Shown one piece after another: positions 1 to 8,910 of a DNA stretch of 41,050 nt. This stretch comes from Ulvibacter antarcticus (GTDB taxonomy: Bacteria > Bacteroidota > Bacteroidia > Flavobacteriales > Flavobacteriaceae). A program made the position numbers and the translations under genes. The DNA lies in contig NZ_REFC01000018.1 of assembly GCF_003688405.1 (NCBI RefSeq), forward strand, positions 1-41,050. The letters are read 5' to 3'. How positions within the stretch are numbered: the stretch's first letter is position 1; every line of letters begins with the position of its first letter. Under the pieces are notes generated by a model, which worked only from the letters and a program-made list of their open reading frames with translations, was not told where the DNA came from and ran no database searches.

Positions 1-98
1 TCCGAATAATTGGAACTAAACGAGGAACAGAAAAACTGTCGCTGCTTCAAGCCGCACGCTGCGCCAAGCGCCACGATTATTATACAAACCCGTTACCT
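1..98 (+). repeat. attC-like element, family B, left part cut by window edge
   Basis: Only the right half is present. It holds the interior box CAAGCCGCACGCTGCGCC, the L' box CCACGATTATTATAC and the core AAACCCG|TT, with the crossover-type G at 92. The arm GTTACCTTTA opens the next cassette. Confidence 0.8.
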
Positions 99-361
99 TT
101 AATACTCGGAAAAGAATTCGGCTGAATTATTTTCCGAACACCGAACTTTGGAAAAAGCTAATCCTCGAACGAACGAACCACTCTCCTATCTGATTTTAAA
201 ACTGATTAACTTTTATTCAACTTTCTAATAATATGAAAGCTTCAATTTCCTTTCAACTTCTGATGTAACTACTCATTCTTTTATTCTCGATTCGATAAGG
301 CAATAACTGAATACGAAGTTTATCGTTAATCATAAGGTTCGTGTCTCGTAAAAAAGGTAAC
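92..361 (+). other. gene-less cassette NC1 (possible structured RNA)
   Basis: No convincing coding frame is found on either strand. The segment runs from arm GTTACCTTT (92-100) to its reverse complement AAAGGTAAC (353-361). It starts with a hairpin (CGGAAAA/TTTTCCG, about 107-137) and holds conserved blocks: AAAAAGCTAATCCTCGAAC, a CTCTCCTATCTGATT run, CAACTTCTGATGTAACTA and GGTTCGTGTCTCG. ACGAACCA and GGTTCGT could pair at long range. It belongs to a family with seven other copies in this window and is almost identical to the copy at 16771-17040. Function is unknown. Confidence 0.7.
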
Positions 362-573
362 ACTGTATATGAAAACATGGCTTAGTTGGAAATTGAATTG
401 AAATTATTACTTTTAATCAAAATATGATTCGTCGGAATAATTTGAACACGCTTGCCTTTCTGAGTCTCACGCAGCTCCGAACAAATGGAACTAAGAAGAG
501 AATTGGATAACTGTCGCTGCTTCAAGCCGCACACTGCGCCAAGCGCCAAGTTTCATATACAAACCCGTTGGCA
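353..573 (+). repeat. attC-like element, family E
   Basis: R'' AAAGGTAAC, spacer ACTG, L'' GTATATGAAAACATGG, interior box TTCTGAGTCTCACGC, L' CCAAGTTTCATATAC, core AAACCCG|TT at 567. L'' has one extra A relative to L', as an extrahelical base would give. Confidence 0.82.
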
Positions 574-592
574 ACAAGCTAGAAAAAAAGGT

Positions 593-904
593 ATGGGAAA
601 TAAACTTATCTGTACGAATTGTCAGAAATCCTTTAATTATGGGAATATCTCTAATTGTCCCGAATGTGGAAATGAACGGATTAAAATGCCACACCGTTTT
701 CGCCCTCCTAAAAAAGATGACACTGAAAAATGGAAAGTAGTGAAATTTCTGATTGACAACGGATTTTACTATCAACATATCACTGATGGCGGAATTGATT
801 CGGATTACTACAATAGGGTGCGAAAATACGTCGAATATCCTGATAACATGAGAGATGCAAAAATATTCGTTAAGAAATATGCCGAAATGGCAAGAACTGA
901 ATAA
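593..904 (+). CDS. small zinc-ribbon protein, copy 1
   Basis: A 103-residue protein of unknown function. The N-terminus carries two CxxC pairs (C7/C10 in ICTNC and C22/C25 in NCPEC), a typical rubredoxin-like zinc knuckle. A basic linker and a helical C-terminal half follow. I start it at ATG 593, just inside the cassette. A longer open frame upstream only translates the repeat element and is not believed. It fills a cassette bounded by GTTGGCAAC and GTTGCCAAC. The next cassette is an equally long tandem copy whose product differs only at residue 98 (Glu here, Asp there). Zinc binding is inferred from the cysteines; the role is unknown. Confidence 0.75.
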   Translation: MGNKLICTNCQKSFNYGNISNCPECGNERIKMPHRFRPPKKDDTEKWKVVKFLIDNGFYYQHITDGGIDSDYYNRVRKYVEYPDNMRDAKIFVKKYAEMARTE

Positions 905-908
905 GCCA

Positions 909-1127
909 GTTGCCAACTGTGTATAATTTTCATTGCTTGTTCGGTAATAATTTTGAATTTTTAGAAAATATTTAGCTAAATTGGTTCTCGGAATAAGCCG
1001 AACTAGCTTGCTCTTCTGAGTCTCACGCAGCTTCGGAAAATAAAGCTGAAACGAGACTTGGCGGCTGTCGCTGCTTCAAGCCGCACGCTGCGCCAAGCGC
1101 AACAAACATTATACAAACCCGTTGGCA
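909..1127 (+). repeat. attC-like element, family D
   Basis: R'' GTTGCCAAC (909-917), L'' GTATAATTTTCATTGC, L' GCAACAAACATTATAC, G|TT at 1121. Nearly identical to the element at 1463, with which it was duplicated. Confidence 0.82.
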
Positions 1128-1146
1128 ACAAGCTAGAAAAAAAGGT

Positions 1147-1458
1147 ATGGGAAATAAACTTATCTGTACGAATTGTCAGAAATCCTTTAATTATGGGAAT
1201 ATCTCTAATTGTCCCGAATGTGGAAATGAACGGATTAAAATGCCACACCGTTTTCGCCCTCCCAAAAAAGATGACACTGAAAAATGGAAAGTAGTGAAAT
1301 TTCTGATTGACAACGGATTTTACTATCAACATATCACTGATGGCGGAATTGATTCGGATTACTACAATAGGGTGCGGAAATACGTCGAATATCCTGATAA
1401 CATGAGAGATGCAAAAATATTCGTTAAGAAATATGCCGATATGGCAAGAACAGAATAA
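1147..1458 (+). CDS. small zinc-ribbon protein, copy 2
   Basis: Second copy of the 103-residue zinc-ribbon protein, with the same CxxC pairs at residues 7/10 and 22/25 and the single change E98D. The start at ATG 1147 gives a protein collinear with copy 1. The cassette (1122-1675) has the same 554-bp length as the preceding one (568-1121). This points to a recent tandem duplication of gene plus downstream element. With so few differences, both copies could still be functional. Confidence 0.75.
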   Translation: MGNKLICTNCQKSFNYGNISNCPECGNERIKMPHRFRPPKKDDTEKWKVVKFLIDNGFYYQHITDGGIDSDYYNRVRKYVEYPDNMRDAKIFVKKYADMARTE

Positions 1459-1462
1459 GCCA

Positions 1463-1681
1463 GTTGCCAACTGTGTATAATTTTCATTGCTTGATCGGTA
1501 ATAATTTTGAATTTTTAGAAAATATTTAGCTAAATTGGTTCTCGGAATAAGCCGAACTAGCTTGCTCTTCTGAGTCTCACGCAGCTTCGGAGAATAAAGC
1601 TGAAACGAGACTTGGCGGCTGTCGCTGCTTCAAGCCGCACGCTGCGCCAAGCGCAACAAACATTATACAAACCCGTTGTGC
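1463..1681 (+). repeat. attC-like element, family D
   Basis: R'' GTTGCCAAC (1463-1471), L'' GTATAATTTTCATTGC, L' GCAACAAACATTATAC, G|TT at 1675. Near-identical to the element at 909. Confidence 0.82.
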
Positions 1682-1718
1682 GCAATTTTAGCCAACTATT
1701 AACAACCAAATTAACTAA

Positions 1719-2576
1719 ATGAATTCTATAGGTAAAATTAAAATCTTATCAGAAAAATTAGAAGATGAAATATTAAAAGCGCTTCGAGAAAAAGGGAATG
1801 ATAATCCAATGAAAGGGACACCGCTTGAAAGTATATATTATCTTGATATAATGAACAATACCGCTAAAGAATTTAAGAACTTTCTAAATTCTTCAAAAGC
1901 TAAATTTGACATAACTGATAAAGATATTGAGGAAATTGGCTCAAAAGGTTATACAGCTGTTTATTCTAAACTCTTCGATGATAGTTCAGAAGAAGTTGAA
2001 CAAAAAAAAGATGACCTACCAATTGTGTCTCAAGCCGAATTAGATGAAGATGAACGAAAAATAAAACTTATGTTTTATCAATTTTGTTTTGACGATGAAG
2101 TAACTGAATTGTTTTTAGAAGATAGTGAGAATAGTAGAATAATTGCACAAGAAATGGCAGGAACAACAACTGTAACTGGAGCAATCACTTATAAGCTTTT
2201 TAAAAGTTTTTTAAAAAAATCTGATGTTGAATTTACAGAAATTGATGTTACTAAATTTAGATTTAGTAATTTAGAATTTACTTTGACGGTTGACAGAGTT
2301 GTTATTGGGAGTGATGATAACTATTTGGAGATTTTAACAAATGATTTTGACGATATACCAACCGACGATGGTTTACCACTTGCTTTGGCAAATAATTTTG
2401 TAGTTTATGTTGAAAATTTTAGGCCGAAATTTCTATATGCAGTTATAAGAAGCCCGATTTTAGGGAATTACGCGTTAAGGAAAATTGCCGAAAAAGGTGT
2501 TAGTTCAAATGTAACATTTATACCAAATAATGAAATGAATACAATTATAGATGCAGTATTGGAGTATAGTAATTAA
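1719..2576 (+). CDS. hypothetical protein, 285 aa
   Basis: I recognise no family. The N-terminal 90 residues look helical and charged, followed by an acidic, lysine-rich stretch (about residues 88-112). The C-terminal part looks globular with mixed beta and helical character. There is no signal peptide or membrane segment, so it is probably cytoplasmic. ATG 1719 lies 44 bases into the cassette. The next gene begins 18 bases after its stop, so the two likely share a transcript and travel together in a two-gene cassette bounded by the perfectly paired arms GTTGTGCGCA (1675) and TGCGCACAAC (3041). No function can be assigned. Confidence 0.7.
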   Translation: MNSIGKIKILSEKLEDEILKALREKGNDNPMKGTPLESIYYLDIMNNTAKEFKNFLNSSKAKFDITDKDIEEIGSKGYTAVYSKLFDDSSEEVEQKKDDLPIVSQAELDEDERKIKLMFYQFCFDDEVTELFLEDSENSRIIAQEMAGTTTVTGAITYKLFKSFLKKSDVEFTEIDVTKFRFSNLEFTLTVDRVVIGSDDNYLEILTNDFDDIPTDDGLPLALANNFVVYVENFRPKFLYAVIRSPILGNYALRKIAEKGVSSNVTFIPNNEMNTIIDAVLEYSN

Positions 2577-2594
2577 TTTAAAAAAGATAAATAG

Positions 2595-3017
2595 ATGATT
2601 TGGGTATTAGTAATCGGTATAGTTTTATTCATTCTTTTTTCATTTTTCCGAGATGCAAATAAGGACAAAGATGATTTAAGAAATATAAGTTTAAGTGAGA
2701 AGTTCAATGTAATTGTGAATACTTTGAATAATGCAGCTTATGACGGAAAAGGGAGTGTTACAAACCTCGATAAAAGGAGTTTTAATTTATATGAAAATGG
2801 TAAAAATCAAATCATAAAATTTCAATATGGAACTGGTCATTTAACAATAAATTGGAAGTATAAATACTTTCAAAAAGAAATTGTTCACGAAAAAACTTTT
2901 AACAATGTGCGAAATTTAAGTTTATTTGAACAGAAGAAAATAGCGGACAATATGATAAATGAGATGATGAATGTTGTAGAGAAACATAAAATTGATGTAG
3001 TAAAAGATGCATTTTAA
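2595..3017 (+). CDS. hypothetical protein with N-terminal membrane anchor, 140 aa
   Basis: Residues 2-18 form one hydrophobic segment (VLVIGIVLFILF), followed by a basic/acidic soluble part with several predicted strands. This suggests a small protein anchored in the inner membrane with a soluble domain. No family is recognised. It follows the 285-residue gene by 18 bases in the same cassette, and the two may work together. The gene ends 23 bases before R''. Confidence 0.65.
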   Translation: MIWVLVIGIVLFILFSFFRDANKDKDDLRNISLSEKFNVIVNTLNNAAYDGKGSVTNLDKRSFNLYENGKNQIIKFQYGTGHLTINWKYKYFQKEIVHEKTFNNVRNLSLFEQKKIADNMINEMMNVVEKHKIDVVKDAF

Positions 3018-3040
3018 TCGCAAGATTCTGAATAAAAAAC

Positions 3041-3262
3041 TGCGCACAACACCGTATAACGCTTATGTCTAAGAGTGTTGTAAACAGTATGTTTCTGACA
3101 AATAATTAACTATCTTGTAGGTCGGAATAAAACGTAATGCTTGCCTTTCTGAGTCTCACGCGGCTCTGAATAATTTGGCAAAAAGAAGTAACTTTGTAGT
3201 TATCGCCGCTTCAAGCCGCACGCTGCGCCAGGCGCCACAAGCGTTATACAAACCCGTTGTGG
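3041..3262 (+). repeat. attC-like element, family A
   Basis: R'' TGCGCACAAC is a perfect 10-base complement of the arm GTTGTGCGCA at 1675. Spacer ACCG, L'' GTATAACGCTTATG, L' CACAAGCGTTATAC, G|TT at 3256. The interior stem is GCGGC/GCCGC, where other families have GCAGC/GCTGC. Confidence 0.85.
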
Positions 3263-3280
3263 TACATTTGAAAAAAAAAT

Positions 3281-3808
3281 TTGAGTTTAGAAGAAAAATT
3301 AGCGAAAATAGAACTGGACATTCAAAACGGTCTGAAATTCAAGGCTGCGGATCGATTAAGAAATATGATTAATCAATATCCGAATGAGCCAATTTTATGG
3401 AATCGACTTTCAGAATTATATTATGAAAGTGGTTTTTTAGCCTCTGCAGGAAAATATTGGATTCTGACTGAACCAACTGAAGACCGAATTAAAAAATGTG
3501 TCGAGATTTATGAGAAATCAGTTAATCATTCAGGTACAAAAATTTTAGAGGACATAACTTTTAGAGGCGAGAAATCTAAACTCTCCGAATTTGGAAGGAA
3601 GAAACTATCCGAATTAGAATCAGATAGTAAGAAAAAATCAAATTATGTCCCTAAATTTTCTTCCTTTACGAACATTAAAAAGAAAAAGGATTACCAAAAA
3701 ATTACGTTTAAAGATCAATTAATTAAATACGGCTTCTACACATTAATGATTGTAATTCTACTTTTGATTATTATTGGATTCTTCACCGTTGTGAATTCGA
3801 TATTCTGA
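3281..3808 (+). CDS. TPR-like membrane-anchored protein (DUF6584-like)
   Basis: A 175-residue protein. Residues 1-80 look like short tetratricopeptide-type helices (KAADRLRNMINQYPNEP, then a WNRLSELYYESGF run), followed by a W-L-T-E-P motif. The arrangement recalls DUF6584 proteins, although this is from memory only. A single hydrophobic helix near the C-terminus (about 150-172) should anchor it in the membrane. The start is TTG 3281, 25 bases from the cassette edge; no ATG fits the same frame. It is the only gene in a cassette with arms GTTGTGGTAC and GTACCACAAC. Confidence 0.65.
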   Translation: MSLEEKLAKIELDIQNGLKFKAADRLRNMINQYPNEPILWNRLSELYYESGFLASAGKYWILTEPTEDRIKKCVEIYEKSVNHSGTKILEDITFRGEKSKLSEFGRKKLSELESDSKKKSNYVPKFSSFTNIKKKKDYQKITFKDQLIKYGFYTLMIVILLLIIIGFFTVVNSIF

Positions 3809-3816
3809 TAATAAAC

Positions 3817-4036
3817 GTACCACAACCATGAATATGCAATCATGGCTTAGTGGGAAATTGAATTATATTTGCTAGTTTTAATCAAAATATGGTTCGTCGG
3901 AATAATCCGAACACGCTTGCCCTTCTGAGTCTCACGCAGCTTCGGAGAATTGAGCCGAAACGAACGATTGATAGTTGAGCTGCTTCAAGCCGCACGCTGC
4001 GCCAGGCGCCACGATTCATATTCAAACCCGTTGGTA
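3817..4036 (+). repeat. attC-like element, family C
   Basis: R'' GTACCACAAC perfectly complements GTTGTGGTAC at 3256. L'' GAATATGCAATCATGG, L' CCACGATTCATATTC, G|TT at 4030. L'' has one extra C, which is an extrahelical G on the bottom strand, as in canonical attC. Confidence 0.85.
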
Positions 4037-4058
4037 ACAATTAAAACTTTAATCCGTA

Positions 4059-4547
4059 TTGATAGAAATAAGTAAAAAACAACTGATTCTTCTGATTGGA
4101 ATTGGAGCCTTCATTTTCAATTCGATAAACGGATTTACCTACTTAACAAAGGTTATGTTTCGCGATTTACAAGTTTGGTTTGATCAAAAACCTATTTACA
4201 ATTTTTGGATAACTGAACTTAGTATGATTCTGATATTTACGCTTATTGGAATACTTGTAATTAATAAACTGACCAAAAAGCAACTTAGATCAGATAAAGA
4301 ACTAATGAAAATATTTATTCTATGGATAATTGCATATTTCGTGATTCAGTTATCGCAATATTTTTATACGGTTTATGGAACTAGTTTTGTGATGGAGAAT
4401 AAACATATTGAATATGGTAATTATGTTGATTTTATACGTGAAGATTATACATTGCAATCTTTCCAGTCGATTTTCATTTTTACTAGATATCTGATTTTTG
4501 CGGTAATAGTATATTTAGGACAAAAAACTGTTACCAACCATGTATAG
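4059..4547 (+). CDS. four-helix integral membrane protein, 162 aa
   Basis: Four hydrophobic segments are visible (about residues 8-28, 50-68, 84-104 and 136-155), with short polar loops. No family is recognised. The likely start is TTG 4059, 29 bases after the cassette edge. The gene runs through R'' and stops at TAG inside L'', so its last residues (VTNHV) are encoded by the repeat. Arms are GTTGGTAAC (4030) and GTTACCAAC (4530). Confidence 0.65.
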   Translation: MIEISKKQLILLIGIGAFIFNSINGFTYLTKVMFRDLQVWFDQKPIYNFWITELSMILIFTLIGILVINKLTKKQLRSDKELMKIFILWIIAYFVIQLSQYFYTVYGTSFVMENKHIEYGNYVDFIREDYTLQSFQSIFIFTRYLIFAVIVYLGQKTVTNHV

Positions 4548-4748
4548 TGTTCATTGCTTGTTCGGTAATAATTTTGAATTTTTAGAAAATATTTAGCTAA
4601 ATTGGTTCGCGGAATAATCCGAACACGCTTGCCCTTCTGAGTCTCACGCAGCTTCGGAGAATAAAGCTGAAACGAGACTTGGTGGCTGTCGCTGCTTCAA
4701 GCCGCACGCTGCGCCAAGCGCAACAAACATTATACAAAACCGTTACCA
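4530..4748 (+). repeat. attC-like element, family D
   Basis: R'' GTTACCAAC complements GTTGGTAAC at 4030. L'' GTATAGTGTTCATTGC, L' GCAACAAACATTATAC, G|TT at 4742. The spacer before the core reads AAAACC instead of AAACCC. Confidence 0.82.
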
Positions 4749-5015
4749 TAAATTGCTCGGAACAAAAATTCTTCTGAATTTTGTTCCGAACACCGAACTT
4801 TGGGAAAAGCTAATCCTCGAACTAACGAACCACGCTCCTATCTGATTTTAAATTGATTCAATTTTAATTTATCTTTCTGATAATCTGAATGTTTCGATTT
4901 CAATTCAACTTCTGATTTATTTACTCTTACAAGTTCGTTTTAATTCGAAAAGTCATTTTCTGAAAACAGTAGTCTGCCTCTATTCAATGGTTCGTGTCTC
5001 GCAACTTAAGGTAAC
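4742..5015 (+). other. gene-less cassette NC2 (possible structured RNA)
   Basis: No gene is seen. Arms GTTACC (4742) and GGTAAC (5010-5015) pair. The 5' hairpin is changed on both sides relative to NC1: CGGAACAAAAATTC pairs with GAATTTTGTTCCG. Shared blocks with NC1 include AGCTAATCCTCGAAC, CGCTCCTATCTGATT, CAACTTCTGAT and GGTTCGTGTCTCG. Nearly identical to NC4 at 16294. Confidence 0.7.
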
Positions 5016-5226
5016 AATGTATAATAATCATGGCTTTTGGGCTGCAAAGTACTGTGTTTACTGCAAATAATTAACTATATTGGTTTCTGAAAAATCGAGG
5101 CAGCTTGCCTTTCTGAGTCTCACGCAGCTCCGAATAATTGGAACTAAGAAGAGAATTGGAGAACTGTCGCTGCTTCAAGCCGCACGCTGCGCCAAGCGCC
5201 ACGATTATTATACAAACCCGTTGGCG
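5010..5226 (+). repeat. attC-like element, family B
   Basis: R'' GGTAAC, spacer AATG, L'' GTATAATAATCATGG, L' CCACGATTATTATAC, G|TT at 5220. Confidence 0.82.
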
Positions 5227-5270
5227 GTCATTGAAACAAAACCCTGAACTAATCAACAGACAATTAAGAA

Positions 5271-5798
5271 ATGCAACTTGAAACAGTAAGACTTCATATT
5301 AGGGCTTTAAATAAACAAGAACTTTTAAAGTATATTCTTTACGACCATTCGTTGGAAGTAGTATTGAATTTAAATGAACGAAAAAGGTATGTTACTGAAA
5401 AGATAAAAAAATCAATTGAGGACAAAATCATACCAGAAATAAATGCAAATCCTGCAAATTATTTATTCTATACGTTTTGGAATATTATTAATAAAAAACA
5501 AAGATTGATGGTAGGAGATATTTGTTTCAAAGGTTTGCCAAATGAAAAGGGAGAAGTAGAAATTGGTTATGGAACATACAAAGATTTTCAAAATAATGGT
5601 TTTATGACAGAAGCAATTGGAGAAATTGTATCCTGGGCATTCAAACAAGATAAAGTTCGAAAGATAATCGCTTATACTGACCCAAATAATATAGCTTCCA
5701 ATAAAGTATTAAAGAAAAATAAGTTTAGAACTCAAAATCAAACTACTAAAACTGTATATTGGTATTTAGATAAAATTGATAATGACAAAAGAAAATGA
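5271..5798 (+). CDS. GNAT-family N-acetyltransferase
   Basis: A 175-residue protein resembling RimJ/RimL-type GNAT enzymes, which transfer an acetyl group from acetyl-CoA to an amine. Visible features are the N-terminal TxRLxIR-like strand (ETVRLHIRAL), the central strand GDICFKG, the acetyl-CoA-site region (EIGYGTYKDFQNNGFMTEAI, about 102-121) and the C-terminal NIASNKVLKKNKF motif (about 145-157) typical of the family. The substrate is unknown. The stop overlaps the start of the hydrolase gene by 4 bases (ATGA), so the two are translationally coupled and carried as one cassette with arms GTTGGCGGT and ACCGCCAAC. Confidence 0.85.
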   Translation: MQLETVRLHIRALNKQELLKYILYDHSLEVVLNLNERKRYVTEKIKKSIEDKIIPEINANPANYLFYTFWNIINKKQRLMVGDICFKGLPNEKGEVEIGYGTYKDFQNNGFMTEAIGEIVSWAFKQDKVRKIIAYTDPNNIASNKVLKKNKFRTQNQTTKTVYWYLDKIDNDKRK

Positions 5799-7510
5799 AA
5801 TTAATTATATTTTTATGTATTTGTATAACCTCACAATGTTTTGGACAAAATCCTGATTCATTGTATTTAAATTTCACAAAAGCCTACGACAGCTTAAATG
5901 CCGAATCAATAGCAAACCTCTATTTAGAAAATGCAGAAGTCCTAAATTTATACGATGGCGAAAAATCATCTTCAATGAAAGGAAAAGTAGAGGTTCAAAA
6001 ATATTATAAAGAATTCTTTGAAAGGTTTAAAAGTAATGACCAAAAATTAAAGCTGACATTTAAAATTGTAACTCGTGAAAAAGTAGGGGAAAACATATTG
6101 GATAATGGTTTCTACCAACTTGAATTTATTACCCAAAATATGCCTTCCTTTTTTACATTTGGTAAATTCTCAACAGTTCTTGAATTTGAGAATGATATTT
6201 GGAAATTCAAAACAGATGCCACTACTAATACAGATTTTGTAGAATATGAAAATTCAGTCGAATCCAAAATTCCAGAAAGAGATGAACCGTTATTTTCAGA
6301 GTTTTATGATAATTTACTTGGAAACTACATATCTGATGATGGTCAATTAATTGTAATAGGTCGTTCACTTTATAGATTATACGCTTATTACGAAAAAACA
6401 GGCGAATATCGTGCTTTGAATAAAGTAAATGCTACAACTTGGACTATTGGTAAAACTATAATATCAAACGAAATACAACAGACTTATAAGTTTTCATCGA
6501 ATAAAATTGAGATTTACGATAATGATAAACTTGTGAATACTGCAACCAAAAAACAGCTTTATAAAAGCTCAAAAGTTACTTATGCAAATGTAAATGGAAT
6601 AAAAATCGGTGGAACGTTATTTGTTCCAAATCAATCAAATGGTAAAGCAATAGTCTTGGTACACGGTTCTGGTCCACAAGACCGAAACGGTTATGCATCG
6701 ATAATACGGTTATTAGCCGATATTTTATCAAGAGACGGAACTACTGTCTTAACTTATGATAAACAAGGGATTGGGCAATCAGAAGGAAATTGGGCGTCCG
6801 AAAATTTTGCGGAACTTGCTCAAGATGCGATAGCTGGAATTGATTTCTTAAAGTCAAACAAAGAACTATCATTGTCAAAAATTGGAATTGGAGGCAGTAG
6901 TCAAGCGGGATGGATTATTGCAAAAGCAATCGAAAAACGACAAGACATCGATTTTGCTTTGACAATCGGAGCAGCAGGTAGCGGAATTCCAGTTGTAGAA
7001 CAAAATATTTACAATACGGAAGTAGTTCTCAAATGCGATGGGTCATTTTCTAAAAAACAAATTGAGAATATAATAACTCAACAGAAATATTTTTTTTACT
7101 TTTTAAGCAACCCAAAACAATCAGATAAATTGGACAAATTCACAAAAAGCATAGAGAAAGATGAAAAAATAAGAGATTGGCTCTTTCCTACAAGCAAACA
7201 AATGGATTTGAACAATCGAAATCAATGGTTTACAGCATTAGAAGTTAATTTTGACCCATTACCGGTTTGGAAAAAATATGATAATCCAGTTTTAATGATT
7301 TTCAGCGAATTTGATGATTCTACACCAGCCTCTAAAGTAAAATCAAAAGTGGATAATCTTAAAAAGAAAAACATCAGAACAATCATTCTTCCAAATGCTC
7401 AACACATTGGTTTAGAGAATGATTCAGTTTGTGTTAGTAACATTGGTGGATTATCTAAATTCCAAAAAGACTTTTTTAAGGAAATGAAAATATGGATAAA
7501 ATCATTGTAA
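5795..7510 (+). CDS. exported SnoaL-like/alpha-beta hydrolase fusion
   Basis: A 571-residue protein with an N-terminal signal peptide (residues 1-18, cleavage near CFGQ). A DUF4440/SnoaL-like fold spans about 20-145, followed by a linker domain and a C-terminal alpha/beta hydrolase (about 265-571). The oxyanion motif HGSGPQDRN starts at H290. The nucleophile motif GSSQAG puts Ser at 369, the likely acid is D507 in EFDDSTP and the His is H537 in AQHIGLE. The full triad suggests an active periplasmic esterase or peptidase-like enzyme; the substrate is unknown. It overlaps the upstream GNAT gene by 4 bases. Confidence 0.8.
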   Translation: MKLIIFLCICITSQCFGQNPDSLYLNFTKAYDSLNAESIANLYLENAEVLNLYDGEKSSSMKGKVEVQKYYKEFFERFKSNDQKLKLTFKIVTREKVGENILDNGFYQLEFITQNMPSFFTFGKFSTVLEFENDIWKFKTDATTNTDFVEYENSVESKIPERDEPLFSEFYDNLLGNYISDDGQLIVIGRSLYRLYAYYEKTGEYRALNKVNATTWTIGKTIISNEIQQTYKFSSNKIEIYDNDKLVNTATKKQLYKSSKVTYANVNGIKIGGTLFVPNQSNGKAIVLVHGSGPQDRNGYASIIRLLADILSRDGTTVLTYDKQGIGQSEGNWASENFAELAQDAIAGIDFLKSNKELSLSKIGIGGSSQAGWIIAKAIEKRQDIDFALTIGAAGSGIPVVEQNIYNTEVVLKCDGSFSKKQIENIITQQKYFFYFLSNPKQSDKLDKFTKSIEKDEKIRDWLFPTSKQMDLNNRNQWFTALEVNFDPLPVWKKYDNPVLMIFSEFDDSTPASKVKSKVDNLKKKNIRTIILPNAQHIGLENDSVCVSNIGGLSKFQKDFFKEMKIWIKSL

Positions 7511-7524
7511 CGGAAAAACAACGA

Positions 7525-7745
7525 ACCGCCAACAACGTATAACGCTTATGGCTAAGAGCGTTGTAAATAGTCTATTTCTTATAAATAATTATCTATCTTG
7601 TAGGTCGGAATATGACGTAAAGCTTGCCCTTCTGAGTCTCACGCGGCTCCGAATAATTTGAAATAAAGAAGTAACTTTGACGTAGTCGCCGCTTCAAGCC
7701 GCACGCTGCGCCAGGCGCCACAAGCGTTATACAAACCCGTTACCT
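7525..7745 (+). repeat. attC-like element, family A
   Basis: R'' ACCGCCAAC complements GTTGGCGGT at 5220. Spacer AACG, L'' GTATAACGCTTATGG, L' CACAAGCGTTATAC, G|TT at 7739. Confidence 0.85.
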
Positions 7746-7799
7746 GCAATTAGATGAGACACGATGACAAATTGTTAAAAACTTAAATTACTATAAAAT

Positions 7800-8681
7800 A
7801 TGGAGAGTTTCATAGTAAATAGCATTAACCGCTTTAAAAAGTATTATTTAGACAATAAAGAACTACTACCACTTCTCATTTTATTACCAACAATTTTAGG
7901 AGGTATTTTACAAACTGTCCAATTGTTATTTATTGGTCCTGAATACATTCGATTTTTTTCAATAACTCAACTAGTATCAGATGGTATTTTGATTTTGTCG
8001 ATATTATCTATAATTTATTTATCTTATCTCTTCCTTAAAAAATTCTATAATTTTAAACCGTTATTGACTAAGCTGACCCCACCGAATACTAACTTAAATT
8101 ATGCTTTACGAAAATTCGGGTTTACTCTTTTCATGAACATATTAATTTTCGTGTTTCTATACGCTCTAAAACTATATAAGTATGAAATTGAATTTAGCAT
8201 CGGTTGGATTCTGATTCATAGTTTCTTTGTTTTTTTTGTTCTTCCTTCTATAATTGAATTACTCATTCTCATTTGCTTCTTCCTAATTCGGTTTATCGTT
8301 TTTATATTAATCAAATGGAAAGGGATTGGAAAAGTAGAAACATATTTTAAGGACAAAGAAAAGGTAATAGCAGATCTAGATCCTTATATAAATGCTCTCT
8401 CTGTTATTCTCTTAATTCCGGTTATAGTAGTTATATTTGGTAGTTTTATATTACTTATACAATTTAGTATTTCCACGAACAATCCTCATAAATTGGCAAA
8501 TTTAGAATGTGTTTCATCTTTAGTAAAAGACAAATTCGGAGAAAACCAGAATTCTAAAATTCTATATTTTAATGATAAATATTTTTTTGTAAAAATCAAG
8601 GATCCTAACTCAGATAAGAATGATGATAGAATTGTATTATTTGAAACAGAGAATATTCTGTTTATCGACAACTGCAGGTAA
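7800..8681 (+). CDS. multi-pass membrane protein, 293 aa
   Basis: Five or so hydrophobic segments are seen (about residues 20-45, 55-80, 105-125, 140-172 and 198-222). They are followed by a soluble C-terminal domain of about 65 residues rich in strands (KILYFNDKYFFVKI). No family is recognised. ATG 7800 lies 60 bases inside the cassette. The stop TAA (8679-8681) lies within R'' TGCAGGTAAC, so gene and element overlap. Arms GTTACCTGCA and TGCAGGTAAC pair perfectly. Confidence 0.7.
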   Translation: MESFIVNSINRFKKYYLDNKELLPLLILLPTILGGILQTVQLLFIGPEYIRFFSITQLVSDGILILSILSIIYLSYLFLKKFYNFKPLLTKLTPPNTNLNYALRKFGFTLFMNILIFVFLYALKLYKYEIEFSIGWILIHSFFVFFVLPSIIELLILICFFLIRFIVFILIKWKGIGKVETYFKDKEKVIADLDPYINALSVILLIPVIVVIFGSFILLIQFSISTNNPHKLANLECVSSLVKDKFGENQNSKILYFNDKYFFVKIKDPNSDKNDDRIVLFETENILFIDNCR

Positions 8682-8893
8682 CACCGCATAATAATCATGG
8701 CTTTTGAGCTGCTAAGTACTGTGTTTACTGCAAATAATTGACTATATTGGTTTCTGAAAAATCGAGGAAGCTTGCCTTTCTGAGTCTCACGCAGCTCCGA
8801 ATCATTGGAACTAAAAGAAGAACAGAACAACTGTCGCTGCTTCAAGCCGCACGCTGCGCCAAGCGCCACGATTATTATACAAACCCGTTGCCA
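8673..8893 (+). repeat. attC-like element, family B
   Basis: R'' TGCAGGTAAC perfectly complements GTTACCTGCA at 7739. Spacer ACCG, L'' GCATAATAATCATGG (one change), L' CCACGATTATTATAC, G|TT at 8887. Confidence 0.84.
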
Positions 8894-8910
8894 ACAATTT
8901 GAAAAAAAAT

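Noticed and set aside
353-573. MITE or insertion-sequence interpretation of the elements
   Set aside because: Ends show no target-site duplication, and the variable complementary arms match across the gene, not across the element. All but one element share one orientation.
485-592. Upstream extensions of the frames at 485, 9458, 10477 and 19857 into the elements
   Set aside because: These N-terminal parts only translate element DNA or a neighbouring gene out of frame. Starts inside the cassette give signal peptides or matches to the duplicate copy.
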